Source: Microbacterium sp. (GTDB lineage: Bacteria > Actinomycetota > Actinomycetes > Actinomycetales > Microbacteriaceae). From it: a stretch of 64,000 bases of DNA. The DNA lies in NCBI RefSeq assembly GCF_031180975.1, contig NZ_JAPSLI010000010.1, positions 62,001 to 126,000 of the forward strand. Direction: 5' to 3'. Position 1 is the first letter of the stretch; every line of letters begins with the position of its first letter. Both the position numbers and the translations under genes were made by a program. The notes under the pieces were generated by a model. The model searched no databases and was not told the DNA's origin. It worked only from the letters and a program-made list of their open reading frames with translations. This document shows, piece after piece, positions 7,624 through 15,545 of this stretch.

Positions 7624-8532
7624 ATGCCCTCTCGTCTGCGCTGGATGCGCCTGCGCCCGCAGGAACTCGCCCTCATCGCCATCACCGCGGTGTGGGGCTG
7701 CACCTTCCTCCTGGTGCACTGGGCCATGGAGCACTCCGGGCCGTGGTTCTTCGTCGGCATCAGGTTCCTGATGGCGGGGGTCATCAGCATGCTGATCTTC
7801 CGCGGCGCGCTCCGCGGCGTCCGCTGGACCGACATCGGCGCCGGCGCCGCGATCGGCCTGATGATCCACCTCGGGTACGGTCTGCAGACCTACGGGCTGC
7901 AGACCATCGAGAGCAGCACGTCCGCGTTCATCACCGCCCTGTACGTGCCGTTGGTGCCGTTCGCGCAGTGGGCGGTGTTCCGCCGCCGCCCACCCGCGCT
8001 CGCCTTCCTCGGCGCGGCGCTGGCATTCGCCGGACTCGTGCTGATCGCAGGTCCCGACGCCCTCACCCTGTCGCTCGGCAGCGGCGAGGTCGCCACGATG
8101 ATCGGTACCCTGCCCATCGTCGGGGAGATCATCCTGATCAGCCTGTTCGCGAACAAGATCGATCTGGGGCGCATCACGATCGTGCAGCTGCTGACCGCCG
8201 GCATCCTCGGGTTCGCCACCATGCCCGTGGTGGGCGAGCCGATCCCTGCCTTCTCGTGGGTGTGGCTCGCCGCCGCGATCGGACTCGGAGCCGCCAGCTG
8301 CCTGATCCAGCTCACGATGAACTGGGCGCAGAAGTCGGTATCGGCCACGCGCGCCACGATCATCTACGCCGGCGAGCCGGTGTGGGCGGCGATCGTCGGG
8401 CGGCTCGCCGGTGAGCGACTGCTCCTCACCGCGCTCCTCGGCGGTGGGCTGGTCGTGCTCGGGATGCTGGCCAGCGAGCTGCGCATCGTGAGGAAGCCTC
8501 GCGCGGGGCAGACCGCGGCGCGCGTCGAGTAA
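7624..8532 (+). CDS. DMT-superfamily transporter (two EamA domains)
   Basis: This 302-residue protein has ten predicted membrane helices in two EamA-type halves, starting LALIAITAVWGCTFLLVHWA and with the typical second-half text GEPVWAAIVGRLAGER. Members of the drug/metabolite transporter superfamily export amino acids, nucleobase compounds or toxic metabolites. The gene stands alone and is divergent from clpP. A strong 13-bp hairpin follows it. The substrate is unknown. Confidence 0.85.
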   Translation: MPSRLRWMRLRPQELALIAITAVWGCTFLLVHWAMEHSGPWFFVGIRFLMAGVISMLIFRGALRGVRWTDIGAGAAIGLMIHLGYGLQTYGLQTIESSTSAFITALYVPLVPFAQWAVFRRRPPALAFLGAALAFAGLVLIAGPDALTLSLGSGEVATMIGTLPIVGEIILISLFANKIDLGRITIVQLLTAGILGFATMPVVGEPIPAFSWVWLAAAIGLGAASCLIQLTMNWAQKSVSATRATIIYAGEPVWAAIVGRLAGERLLLTALLGGGLVVLGMLASELRIVRKPRAGQTAARVE

Positions 8533-8559
8533 CGGCGCGATCGGGATCCTCGGATGGTG

Positions 8560-8600
8560 TCCCGGCGGGGTGCGGGCGTAGTCACCACACCCCGCCGGGA
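8560..8600. terminator. 13-bp hairpin between convergent genes
   Basis: TCCCGGCGGGGTG (8560-8572) and CACCCCGCCGGGA (8588-8600) form a perfect stem with a 15-base loop, 28 bp after the DMT stop. There is no T-run, as is common in high-GC actinobacteria. It can serve both the DMT gene and the convergent membrane-protein gene. Confidence 0.7.
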
Positions 8601-8756
8601 GGCTGAGGACCCGACAGCGTCATACGGTCGACAGCCGTTCGGGTAGTGGAATGGTACCGGGTACCCGCTGGGGTGCGTCAACACCCGAATTTCACGATCT
8701 GAGCAGGAGATCGCGTGCGACGGCCCGGCATGGCGAGCACCCCGCGCAGATGCGCG

Positions 8757-9173
8757 TCAGGAGACGACGGGAAGAGCCCCGGTGACCGAGGAGGCGGCGA
8801 TCCCGGCGGGGCGAGTCTTCGGCATCCGCTCGGCCGTCGCGGCGACGACGTGCGAGGACGACTCGGGTGCGCTGGTCGAGGCGGGGTGCGTACGACGACG
8901 CAGCGCCACTCGCAGCAGCGGCCCGGCGACCAGCGCGGCGCCGAGTGCGATCAGCGACAGCAGCACCGGGGTCCAGAGATTCGCGAACGACGCGCACATG
9001 CTGAGCATCGCGCCGACGATCCACAGCCCGATGCCCCCGCCGGCCAGCCCGGCTGACCCGCGCGCCAGCGCGAAGGTCGCGACAAGCGCGCAGGTCAGCG
9101 CGATGACCGCTCCGGCGATCCCGATCGGTACCAGTACCGACATCAATGCGTTCGTCACTGCAAGAGACGACAT
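8757..9173 (-). CDS. Small membrane protein, unknown function
   Basis: This 138-residue protein starts SSLAVTNALMSVLVPIG after the initiator Met. It has about three hydrophobic helices in the first 95 residues, then a basic stop-transfer stretch (RVALRRRTH) and a Ser/Ala/Thr-rich tail. No family was recognised. ATG 9173 was chosen because the frame upstream lacks membrane-protein character; a G-rich stretch precedes it. The gene stands alone between a hairpin and the MATE gene. Confidence 0.6.
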   Translation of the reverse strand: MSSLAVTNALMSVLVPIGIAGAVIALTCALVATFALARGSAGLAGGGIGLWIVGAMLSMCASFANLWTPVLLSLIALGAALVAGPLLRVALRRRTHPASTSAPESSSHVVAATAERMPKTRPAGIAASSVTGALPVVS

Positions 9174-9325
9174 GGCACGACCCCCCGTGTCATTCAGCTC
9201 ACCATGCGATGTGCTGCCATCAAGGTTACGCGGGGAGATCGCGTTCCTCCATCCGCCCGGAGAACGATTCGGCATCATCCTGACGACCGACGCGTGAACA
9301 CCCCGGCACGTGCTGGTTGCCGGTG

Positions 9326-10813
9326 TCAACGGCCCTTCAGGCGACCCGGCATCCGGATGCGCGACAGGCGCGGGGTGACGACGGGCAGGGGCGCCGTGTA
9401 GACCGCGTCCACCACCATCGAACCGTCCGTCGGGCCGACCACGGGGATCGGCGTGGTGAGCGTCGGTTCGACCGGGTCGACGGGGAGCGCGGCGAGGTCG
9501 CGATGCGCGCGCAGGTAGGCGGGCACCAGCAGCGCCGCTGCGCCCAGCCAGGCGAGCGGGTTGCTGAGAGCGACGCCGGCGAAGCCCAGCACACCGCCGA
9601 GGACCACGGCGGCGGCGACGCGCATCACCAGCTCGACGATGCCGGTGAGCGTCGGGATCAGCGTGTGGCCGAGACCCTGCAGGGCTCCGCGCAGCACGAA
9701 CAGCACGCCGAGGGCCCAGTAGCTCACACCGTTGACGATCAGCATGAGGTGTGCGGACTCCACCACCGCGTCGGCTCCGTCACCGATGAACAGCCGCACC
9801 ATCGGCACGCCGAACGCGACGAGCAGTGCGCCGAGCACGACGGATGCGCCCAGCGCCATCCAGGTCGCCTGGATCACACCGCGCCGGATGCGGTCGGGGC
9901 GGCGGGCCCCCAGGTTCTGCGCGGTGTACATCGACGCGGCCAGTCCCAGCGACGACAGGAAGGCCACGGCGATGCTGTCCACGCGGGATGCCGTCGTGTA
10001 CGCGGCCACCGCCTCGGCGCCGAGAGTGTTCAGCGCGACCTGCACGATGAGGGTGCCGATGGCGATGATCGACGCCTGGAAGCCCATCGGCAGGCCCAGC
10101 CGCAGGTGCTCGCCCACCTCGTCACGGTCCACCCGCCAGTCCGCGCGCTGCACGTGCAGCACGGGCAGCCGTCGCCACACGTACAGCAGGCACAGCAGCA
10201 CCGAGACGGCCTGGGCGACGACGGTGGCCAGCGCGGCTCCCGCCACACCCCACGCCAGCGGCCCGACCATCACGATCACGAGCAGAACGTTCAGCGCGCA
10301 CGACACGGTGAGGAACACCAGCGGGGTGCGCGAGTCGCCAATCGCGCGGATGATCGCCGCCAGGTAGTTGAAGAACATGATGGTGCTGCCGCCGATGAAG
10401 GTGACCTGCGTGAACACGGTCGCCTCGGCGAGCAGCTCGGGAGGCGTCTGCAGCAGCACCAGGCACGGCTCGGCGATGAGCGGGCCGGCGACGGTGAGCA
10501 GCAGGCTCGTCACGCCGGTGAGCAGCGTGCCGGTGGCGACCGAGCGGCGCACGCCCCTGGCGTCCCCGGCGCCGTACGCCTGGGCGGTCGGGATGGCGAA
10601 GCCGCTGGAGAGACCCCACGCGAAGCCGATCAGCAGGAAGATGAGGCTGCCGGTGGCGCCCACCGCGGCGAGCGAGTCCACGCCCAGCTGCCGTCCGACG
10701 ACGATGGCGTCGACGAACTGGTACAGCTGCTGCACGATGTTGCCGATCAGCAGCGGTACGGAGAAGGCGAGGATGACGCGCCAGGGGCGCCCCGTGGTGA
10801 GGGTGGTGGCCAT
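9326..10813 (-). CDS. MATE-family efflux transporter
   Basis: This 495-residue protein has twelve or so membrane helices. The N-terminal half carries FSVPLLIGNIVQQLYQFVDAI, hallmark MatE text, and VGATGSLIFLLIGFAWGLS; the second half repeats the fold. MATE proteins export drugs or metabolites with a sodium or proton gradient. The start at ATG 10813 gives the usual family N-terminus (ATTLTTGRPWRVILAFS); no strong ribosome site precedes it. It is divergent from topoisomerase IB across a 200-bp gap that holds a fragment of the 1743-1973 repeat. Confidence 0.9.
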   Translation of the reverse strand: MATTLTTGRPWRVILAFSVPLLIGNIVQQLYQFVDAIVVGRQLGVDSLAAVGATGSLIFLLIGFAWGLSSGFAIPTAQAYGAGDARGVRRSVATGTLLTGVTSLLLTVAGPLIAEPCLVLLQTPPELLAEATVFTQVTFIGGSTIMFFNYLAAIIRAIGDSRTPLVFLTVSCALNVLLVIVMVGPLAWGVAGAALATVVAQAVSVLLCLLYVWRRLPVLHVQRADWRVDRDEVGEHLRLGLPMGFQASIIAIGTLIVQVALNTLGAEAVAAYTTASRVDSIAVAFLSSLGLAASMYTAQNLGARRPDRIRRGVIQATWMALGASVVLGALLVAFGVPMVRLFIGDGADAVVESAHLMLIVNGVSYWALGVLFVLRGALQGLGHTLIPTLTGIVELVMRVAAAVVLGGVLGFAGVALSNPLAWLGAAALLVPAYLRAHRDLAALPVDPVEPTLTTPIPVVGPTDGSMVVDAVYTAPLPVVTPRLSRIRMPGRLKGR

Positions 10814-10898
10814 GGGTGATCTCTGAGGGGGATGAGAGGGGGCGAGGGGCAGACGTCGCAGTCTATCGAATCGTTTCGAGATCCTCGACCTCCGCCCC

Positions 10899-10920
10899 AC
10901 GCCGACACCCCGGCGCGGGA
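10899..10920. repeat. Fragment of the dispersed GC-rich repeat
   Basis: The words CGCCGACACCCCGGCGCG match the inner part of the repeat units at 1865-1973. The fragment sits in the 200-bp gap between the divergent MATE and topoisomerase genes, where I see no other feature. Confidence 0.5.
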
Positions 10921-11013
10921 CGGAGGAGTTCTGGATGCCGGCACTCTAGAGCATCGCGCAGCAGCACTCCGAGGGGCTTGCGCCGCGTTCGGGCGCCGGG
11001 TACTCGTGTACCC

Positions 11014-11991
11014 ATGACGCGACTGAGACGGAGCGATCCGCACGGGCCGGGCATCCGTCGACTGCGCCGCGGACGTGGCTTCGAGTATCGGGCCGCCGAC
11101 GGCACCCGCGTCGAGGATCCGGCAGTGCTCGACAGGTTCCGCGCCCTCGCCGTGCCGCCGGCGTGGACTGAGGTGTGGCTGTGCCCACACGAGAACGGAC
11201 ACATCCTGGCCACCGGGATCGACGCCGCCGGCCGGCGGCAGTACCTGTACCACCCGGCCTGGCACGAGCGCATGGCCAAGGAGAAGTTCGAGCGGATGCT
11301 GCAGCTCGCGCAGGTCATGCCGGCGGTGCGCGGCGGGGTGACCCGCGACCTGCGGCTGGACGGCTACAGCCGCGAACGGGTGCTGGCCGGCGCCTTCCGG
11401 ATGCTGGACAGCGCGCTGCTGCGCGTCGGGTCCGAGCAGTACGCGAAGGCGCACGGCAGCATCGGTCTGGTCACGCTGCGCGGCGCGCACGCGGCGGTGC
11501 GCGGCGGGCGTGTGGTGGAACTGCGGTTCCCGGGCAAGAGCGGTCAGCCGTGGGAGTCCGAGATCGACGACCCCGAGCTCGCCGAGCTCATCGCCGGGCT
11601 GAAGCGGCGCGGGCCGCGGGCGCTTCTGCTGGCCTGGCAGGACGACCGCGGATGGCATCCGCTGCACGCCACCGACATCAACGAGGACGTGCGCCGGCGC
11701 ACCGGCGGCGATTTCACCGCCAAGGACTTCCGCACCCTGCACGGCACGATCGCTGCGGCTGTGGCCCTCGCCGAGGCGGGCCCGAAGGCGACCGCGGCCG
11801 CCCGCAAGCGCGCCGCGGCGAGCGCGGTGCGGCAGGCGGCCACGGTGCTCGGCAACACCCCCACCGTGGCCAGGGCGAGCTACATCGACCCCCGACTGTT
11901 CGATCTGTACGACGAGGGGGTCGTCGTGGACCCGTCACGGCGGGTGGAGGGGCAGCTGGTCGATTTGCTCAGGCCGGACTCGCGAGCATGA
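11014..11991 (+). CDS. DNA topoisomerase IB (poxvirus type)
   Basis: This 325-residue protein relaxes supercoils by nicking one strand through a 3'-phosphotyrosine. It has the family text GRGFEYRAADG near the N-terminus, KEKFERMLQLA, RVGSEQYAKAHGSIGLVTLR, HATDINEDVR, FTAKDFRTLHGT, and the active-site ARASYIDPRL with Tyr290. The size matches other bacterial type IB enzymes, which are accessory and occur in a minority of bacteria. ATG 11014 is the natural start. Its last 23 bases overlap the convergent VOC gene. Confidence 0.93.
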   Translation: MTRLRRSDPHGPGIRRLRRGRGFEYRAADGTRVEDPAVLDRFRALAVPPAWTEVWLCPHENGHILATGIDAAGRRQYLYHPAWHERMAKEKFERMLQLAQVMPAVRGGVTRDLRLDGYSRERVLAGAFRMLDSALLRVGSEQYAKAHGSIGLVTLRGAHAAVRGGRVVELRFPGKSGQPWESEIDDPELAELIAGLKRRGPRALLLAWQDDRGWHPLHATDINEDVRRRTGGDFTAKDFRTLHGTIAAAVALAEAGPKATAAARKRAAASAVRQAATVLGNTPTVARASYIDPRLFDLYDEGVVVDPSRRVEGQLVDLLRPDSRA

Positions 11992-12367
11992 TGAGATTGC
12001 CGCAGGTGTCGTCGAGGACGACGGTGTTCATGGGCCCCATCGCCGTGGGCGGCTGCGTGAAGACGACGCCCTGTGCCTCCAGCTCGCGGTGCGCCGCGAA
12101 GACGTCGTCGACGCCGAACGTGGCGGCGACGATGCCGTCCTCCACGATCGCCTTCTTGTAGGCCTGAGCGGCGGGGTGGTCGTCGGGCTCGAGCAGCAGT
12201 TCGACGCCGTCCGGCGCATCTGCGCCGACGACCGTCAGCCAGCGGTACTCGCCGGCCGGGACGTCGGTCTTCGGCAGGAAGCCGAGCTTCTGGGTGTAGA
12301 AGTCGAGAGCCTTCTGCTGGTCGTCCACGAAGACGCTGGTGACCTGGATCCTGGCGTGCATGTTCAT
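11969..12367 (-). CDS. VOC-family (glyoxalase-like) protein
   Basis: This 132-residue protein has the two-module beta-alpha-beta-beta-beta fold of the vicinal oxygen chelate superfamily, with VTSVFVDDQQKALDFYTQKLGF at the start and VFTQPPTAMGPMNTVVLDDTCGN at the end. Such proteins include glyoxalases, resistance proteins and dioxygenases; the ligand set here does not fix the reaction. ATG 12367 overlaps the ArsR stop (ATGA); a second ATG at 12361 has better spacing from GGAGGAG and may be used. It is coupled to the ArsR regulator and is its likely target. Confidence 0.85.
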   Translation of the reverse strand: MNMHARIQVTSVFVDDQQKALDFYTQKLGFLPKTDVPAGEYRWLTVVGADAPDGVELLLEPDDHPAAQAYKKAIVEDGIVAATFGVDDVFAAHRELEAQGVVFTQPPTAMGPMNTVVLDDTCGNLIMLASPA

Positions 12368-12645
12368 TCTCCTCCGGTGTCGGTGAGCCAGCGCGCGGTC
12401 AGCGAGCGGAGCGGCTCGGGGTTCAGGCGATGGACTTTGGTGCGGCCGGCGCGACGGGAGCGCACGAGGTCGGCCTCCTCGAGCACGGCCAGGTGCTGCG
12501 AGATCGCTTGGCGGCTCGACGTGCTCCCGTGTTTGGTCATCAGGCGCGAGCAGATCTCGAACAGCGTCTGGTCGTCGCGCTCGGTGAGCTCATCGAGGAT
12601 CAGCCTCCTCGTCGGGTCGGCCAGCGCACGGAAGACATCACCCAT
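12364..12645 (-). CDS. ArsR-family winged-helix repressor
   Basis: This 93-residue repressor has the ArsR-type winged helix: DVFRALADPTRRLILDEL, SRQAISQHLAVLEEADLV, RSRRAGRTKVHRL. There is no Cys-based metal site, so it belongs to the non-metal group that often controls a neighbouring VOC or SRPBCC gene. It is co-transcribed with the VOC gene (ATGA overlap). Start ATG 12645 gives the normal family N-terminus. Inverted repeats upstream are probably its own operator. Confidence 0.88.
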   Translation of the reverse strand: MGDVFRALADPTRRLILDELTERDDQTLFEICSRLMTKHGSTSSRQAISQHLAVLEEADLVRSRRAGRTKVHRLNPEPLRSLTARWLTDTGGE

Positions 12646-12658
12646 GCCCACAGCATAT

Positions 12659-12696
12659 GCAAGTTGTTGCTTGCGTATCAAGGGCAAGCGAGAGGT
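12659..12696. promoter_or_regulatory. Candidate ArsR operator
   Basis: A 5-bp inverted repeat GCAAG-TTGTTG-CTTGC (12659-12674) lies 14 bp upstream of the ArsR start. A related GCAA...TTGC pair follows at about 12684-12699. The AT-richer character contrasts with the surroundings and suits an autoregulatory operator. Confidence 0.45.
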
Positions 12697-12809
12697 TGCG
12701 TTTCGGCGGGCTAGCGACCGGCATCCGGCCCGTCAACCGGGTGTGCCGCCTCGAGGAGCGCGCCTAGCGTCGGGCCGTATATCGAGTCGTACGCACGAAG
12801 GAGGCCGAG

Positions 12810-13067
12810 ATGAGTGACGCACAGCGCGGCAACACGACGCACGGGCCCGAGCTGGACGAGCAGATGAAGCACGAGGCGCAGGGCATGGTGCAGGGCCACG
12901 GGGCGCCGCACGCCGAGCCGTTCCGCGAGACGGAGCCGCTGCCCGACGACACCGACCCTCAGGAGGTGCAGGACGCCTTCTCGCACGACGACACCCTCGC
13001 CGACGAACTCGGTGACACCAGGGCCGAGGTCGACGACCTGGAGGGAGACGACGATGCGGATCGATGA
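12810..13067 (+). CDS. Small acidic protein, unknown function
   Basis: This 85-residue, strongly acidic, probably disordered protein has the motif EVQDAFSHDDTLADELGDTR and ends EGDDDADR. It has a strong ribosome site (AAGGAGG, 12798-12804) five bases before ATG. Its last 14 bases overlap the start of the next gene, so the two are translationally coupled. I do not recognise a family; context suggests a role with the Vms1/baeRF-type protein. Confidence 0.75.
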   Translation: MSDAQRGNTTHGPELDEQMKHEAQGMVQGHGAPHAEPFRETEPLPDDTDPQEVQDAFSHDDTLADELGDTRAEVDDLEGDDDADR

Positions 13068-14196
13068 GCTGGAACGGCTGATCGCGACGCCCGCCGCCTG
13101 GACCTGCGTGTACACCGACGGGCCTCAGGGCGAGCCCCCCGGATCCGTGGAGAGCCGCATGCGCTCGCTGAAGGATCGCCTGCTGCAGGCCGGCGCGCCC
13201 GAGGCCGACGCGGATGCCGTGACGGCGGCGCTCTCGTCCGGCGAGGACGTGTCCGCGCCGTCCGCGCGGTGGCTGCTGGTCCGCGACGGCGAGGTGGTCG
13301 TCGACGAGGCGTTCGACGCCGCCCGGCTCGGGCAGGAGTGCGTCGTCCACGGCGGGTATCCGGAGATCGTCCCGCTGCTGCGTCACCTGTCCGCCGAGCG
13401 ACGCATCCTCGTCGTGGAGACCGAACGCGATGGCGCCCGGCTGACCGTCGAACGGGTCGGTCGCGCCGGACCCGAGACCACCCAGGAGGTCGAGGGCGAG
13501 AACGAGATGATCACCAAGGTGCAGGCCGGCGGCTGGTCGCACAGCCGCTACCAGCGCCACGCCGAGGATCACTGGCAGCACAACCAGTCCGAGGTGGCCT
13601 ACGCCGTGAACCGGCTGGTGCGCGAGCGGCGGCCCGAGCACGTCTTCGTCTCGGGCGACGTGCGGGCACGCCAGCTGCTGCTGGAGCGGCTCGACGGCGC
13701 AAGCCGTGAGCTGGTGGTGGAAGTGGATGCCGACACGCGCGCCGCCGGCTCGGATGACACCCGGCTGCGTGACGCCATCGACGACACACTGGCGGGTGCC
13801 CGGCGTGGCGAGGTGGCCCAGGCGCGCGAGCGGGCCGCGGTGGCGGACGCCAGGGAGGGCGCGACCGGAGTCGCTGACGTGGTCGCCGCCCTGCAACAGG
13901 CGCAGGTCGACACACTCGTGCTGGACCCGCGGATGTCGGACGGCGACGCGACGCTGCTCGCTCTGGACGCCGAGCCGTGGGTGGCTGTGGCCGAGGCCGA
14001 CGCGTTCGACGCGACGGGTACGCCGCTGCCCGTCCTCGAGGCGCTGGCGCGGGCCGCCGTGCTCACCGGCGCGCGGGTGGTGTTCGACGAGGAGGACCTG
14101 GACGAGGCCGAGGCGAGGTCGGACAACCGCGCCGCCGCCCCGTGGGCGGCGCTGCGCTGGCCCGCCGATCAGACCGCGCCGGGCTCCCCGGCGTGA
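13054..14196 (+). CDS. Vms1/Ankzf1-like (baeRF family) peptidyl-tRNA hydrolase/release-factor homologue
   Basis: This 380-residue protein resembles the bacterial release-factor-like baeRF/Vms1 group: an N-terminal domain ending around residue 150, then GGWSHSRYQRHAEDHW, where the family has its catalytic loop, then RPEHVFVSGDVRARQLLLERL and a C-terminal domain with TLVLDPRM and VAALQQAQVDTL. Eukaryotic Vms1 releases nascent chains from stalled ribosomes by cleaving peptidyl-tRNA; the role of bacterial relatives is less clear. The start at ATG 13054 follows GGGAG. It lies between two acidic small-protein genes on the same strand. Confidence 0.75.
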   Translation: MRIDELERLIATPAAWTCVYTDGPQGEPPGSVESRMRSLKDRLLQAGAPEADADAVTAALSSGEDVSAPSARWLLVRDGEVVVDEAFDAARLGQECVVHGGYPEIVPLLRHLSAERRILVVETERDGARLTVERVGRAGPETTQEVEGENEMITKVQAGGWSHSRYQRHAEDHWQHNQSEVAYAVNRLVRERRPEHVFVSGDVRARQLLLERLDGASRELVVEVDADTRAAGSDDTRLRDAIDDTLAGARRGEVAQARERAAVADAREGATGVADVVAALQQAQVDTLVLDPRMSDGDATLLALDAEPWVAVAEADAFDATGTPLPVLEALARAAVLTGARVVFDEEDLDEAEARSDNRAAAPWAALRWPADQTAPGSPA

Positions 14197-14219
14197 ACGA
14201 CACGGACGAAGGAGATCTC

Positions 14220-14387
14220 ATGGACAGCACGAACCGCGACGGCGCACCCGAGCAGCCGCTCGACCAGCCCGAGCACCCGAGCCAGGCCGAGGGCGAGGAC
14301 CAGGACCGCACGGATGAGCACCCCGACCCGCAGCGACCGCGGCCGTCGCAGGCCGAAGGCGAGGACGACGACCGCTCAGACGCGTGA
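14220..14387 (+). CDS. 55-residue acidic repeat peptide
   Basis: An excellent ribosome site (AAGGAG 14209-14214, five bases before ATG 14220) opens a 55-residue frame that contains the motif PSQAEGEDxD twice (about residues 21-30 and 43-52). The product is acidic, Pro/Gln/Asp-rich and without predicted structure. It is the third gene of the unit beginning at 12810. Its last 12 bases overlap the convergent LacI gene. Function unknown. Confidence 0.7.
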   Translation: MDSTNRDGAPEQPLDQPEHPSQAEGEDQDRTDEHPDPQRPRPSQAEGEDDDRSDA

Positions 14388-15431
14388 GTTCGCTGCCCGC
14401 CTGGTGGATTCGCGTTCGACGAGTTCGGCATCGAGCTCGAACCGGCGCACGGGCAGCGCTTCGCCGCGGATCTCGCGCTGCAGAAGCTCCACGGCCAAGC
14501 GGCCCATCTCCTCGTAGGGCTGCCGCATCGTGGTGAGCGGCGGGTCCACGATGAGCGCAGCGCGCTCGTCGTCGAAGCCGGCCACCGCGACATCCGCAGG
14601 CACGGAGAGCCGGTGCGCGGAGAGCGTGCGCAGCACAGCGGGCGCGACGAGGTCCGCGATGCAGAAGACGGCATCCGGCGTGACCCCCGAGCGCAGCAGC
14701 TCCTCGAGCTGGCCTACGAGCGCGGTCGACTCGTCCTCGGGGTCGGCCCACCCGGTCACCAGTTCGTCGCGGAACGGGATGCCGGCGGCCGCCAGCGCCT
14801 CACGGTAGCCGGCGAGGCGTTCCTCGACGAACAGCCCCTCGCCCCACGAAGGCACGAACTCGTCGGTCGAACCGCCGACGAAGACGATGCGGCGGTGCCC
14901 CTGCTGGATCAGGTACTCCGTCATGCGGCGCGCGCCGGCTCGGTTCCTCGCGCTGATCGTCGGAAGGTGCAGTGTGTGCGCGCTGTCGTCGAGGGCGACG
15001 ACGGGCAACCCGATGCGCGTGCACTCCTCGCGAAGCGCCTCCTGATGCGGTACGCCCATCACGATCACGCCCTCAGTCGGAACGTTCGCGAGGCCGGCGA
15101 TGACGTCCGTCGCGTCGCCCCCGGATGTCACGGGGTGCACGAAGAGATGCATCCCTGCCTCCGCGGTCGCCGATGCGGCGGCCCTCAGCACGGGCTCCCA
15201 CCATCCCCACACCTGATCGTGCACCACGGCACTCAGCGCGGCGAAGGAGCCGCGCCGCAGAGCCCTCGCAGTGCCGGACGGACGGTAGCCGAGTGCCGCC
15301 GCGGCGCGGCGGACCCGCTCGGTGGTCTCCTCGCTGACATCCGGTCGGCCGTTGAGCGCGCGCGACACGGTGGCGAGGCCGACGCCGGCTGCACGCGCCA
15401 CGTCGGCGAGCGTCGCTCTTCCCGTTGCCAT
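14376..15431 (-). CDS. LacI-family repressor of the beta-glucoside locus
   Basis: This 351-residue repressor has the N-terminal LacI helix-turn-helix (ATLADVARAAGVGLATVSRAL) and hinge, then a periplasmic-binding-protein-like sugar sensor ending with VAVAGFDDERAALIVDPPLT. It is divergent from the transporter and GH3 genes, and two GGAAACG-type operators lie between them, so it should repress that operon until a sugar binds. AGAGGGGG precedes ATG 15431. Confidence 0.93.
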   Translation of the reverse strand: MATGRATLADVARAAGVGLATVSRALNGRPDVSEETTERVRRAAAALGYRPSGTARALRRGSFAALSAVVHDQVWGWWEPVLRAAASATAEAGMHLFVHPVTSGGDATDVIAGLANVPTEGVIVMGVPHQEALREECTRIGLPVVALDDSAHTLHLPTISARNRAGARRMTEYLIQQGHRRIVFVGGSTDEFVPSWGEGLFVEERLAGYREALAAAGIPFRDELVTGWADPEDESTALVGQLEELLRSGVTPDAVFCIADLVAPAVLRTLSAHRLSVPADVAVAGFDDERAALIVDPPLTTMRQPYEEMGRLAVELLQREIRGEALPVRRFELDAELVERESTRRAANSRV

Positions 15432-15441
15432 ACGCCCCCTC

Positions 15442-15471
15442 TTGACGCGTCGTACCAGCCACTCGTACTCT
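15442..15471 (+). promoter_or_regulatory. Sigma70-like promoter of the glucoside operon
   Basis: TTGACG (15442-15447) and TACTCT (15466-15471) are 18 bp apart on the plus strand and point at the transporter gene. Transcription should begin near 15478, just before the operators. Confidence 0.55.
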
Positions 15472-15485
15472 AGGTGAACCATACC

Positions 15486-15509
15486 GGAAACGTTTCCGGA
15501 AACGATTCC
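15486..15509. promoter_or_regulatory. Two adjacent LacI-type operators
   Basis: GGAAACGTTTCC (15486-15497), a perfect palindrome with the LacI-family central CG, is followed without gap by GGAAACGATTCC (15498-15509). They lie just downstream of the promoter, in the gap between lacI and the transporter, ideal for repression by the adjacent regulator. Confidence 0.85.
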
Positions 15510-15545
15510 ACACTACCCGACACTGATCGCTCAAAGGAGAGTCCC

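Noticed and set aside
7022..7771. Plus-strand frame across clpP and the DMT start
   Set aside because: Antisense shadow of clpP; no ribosome site and no homology.
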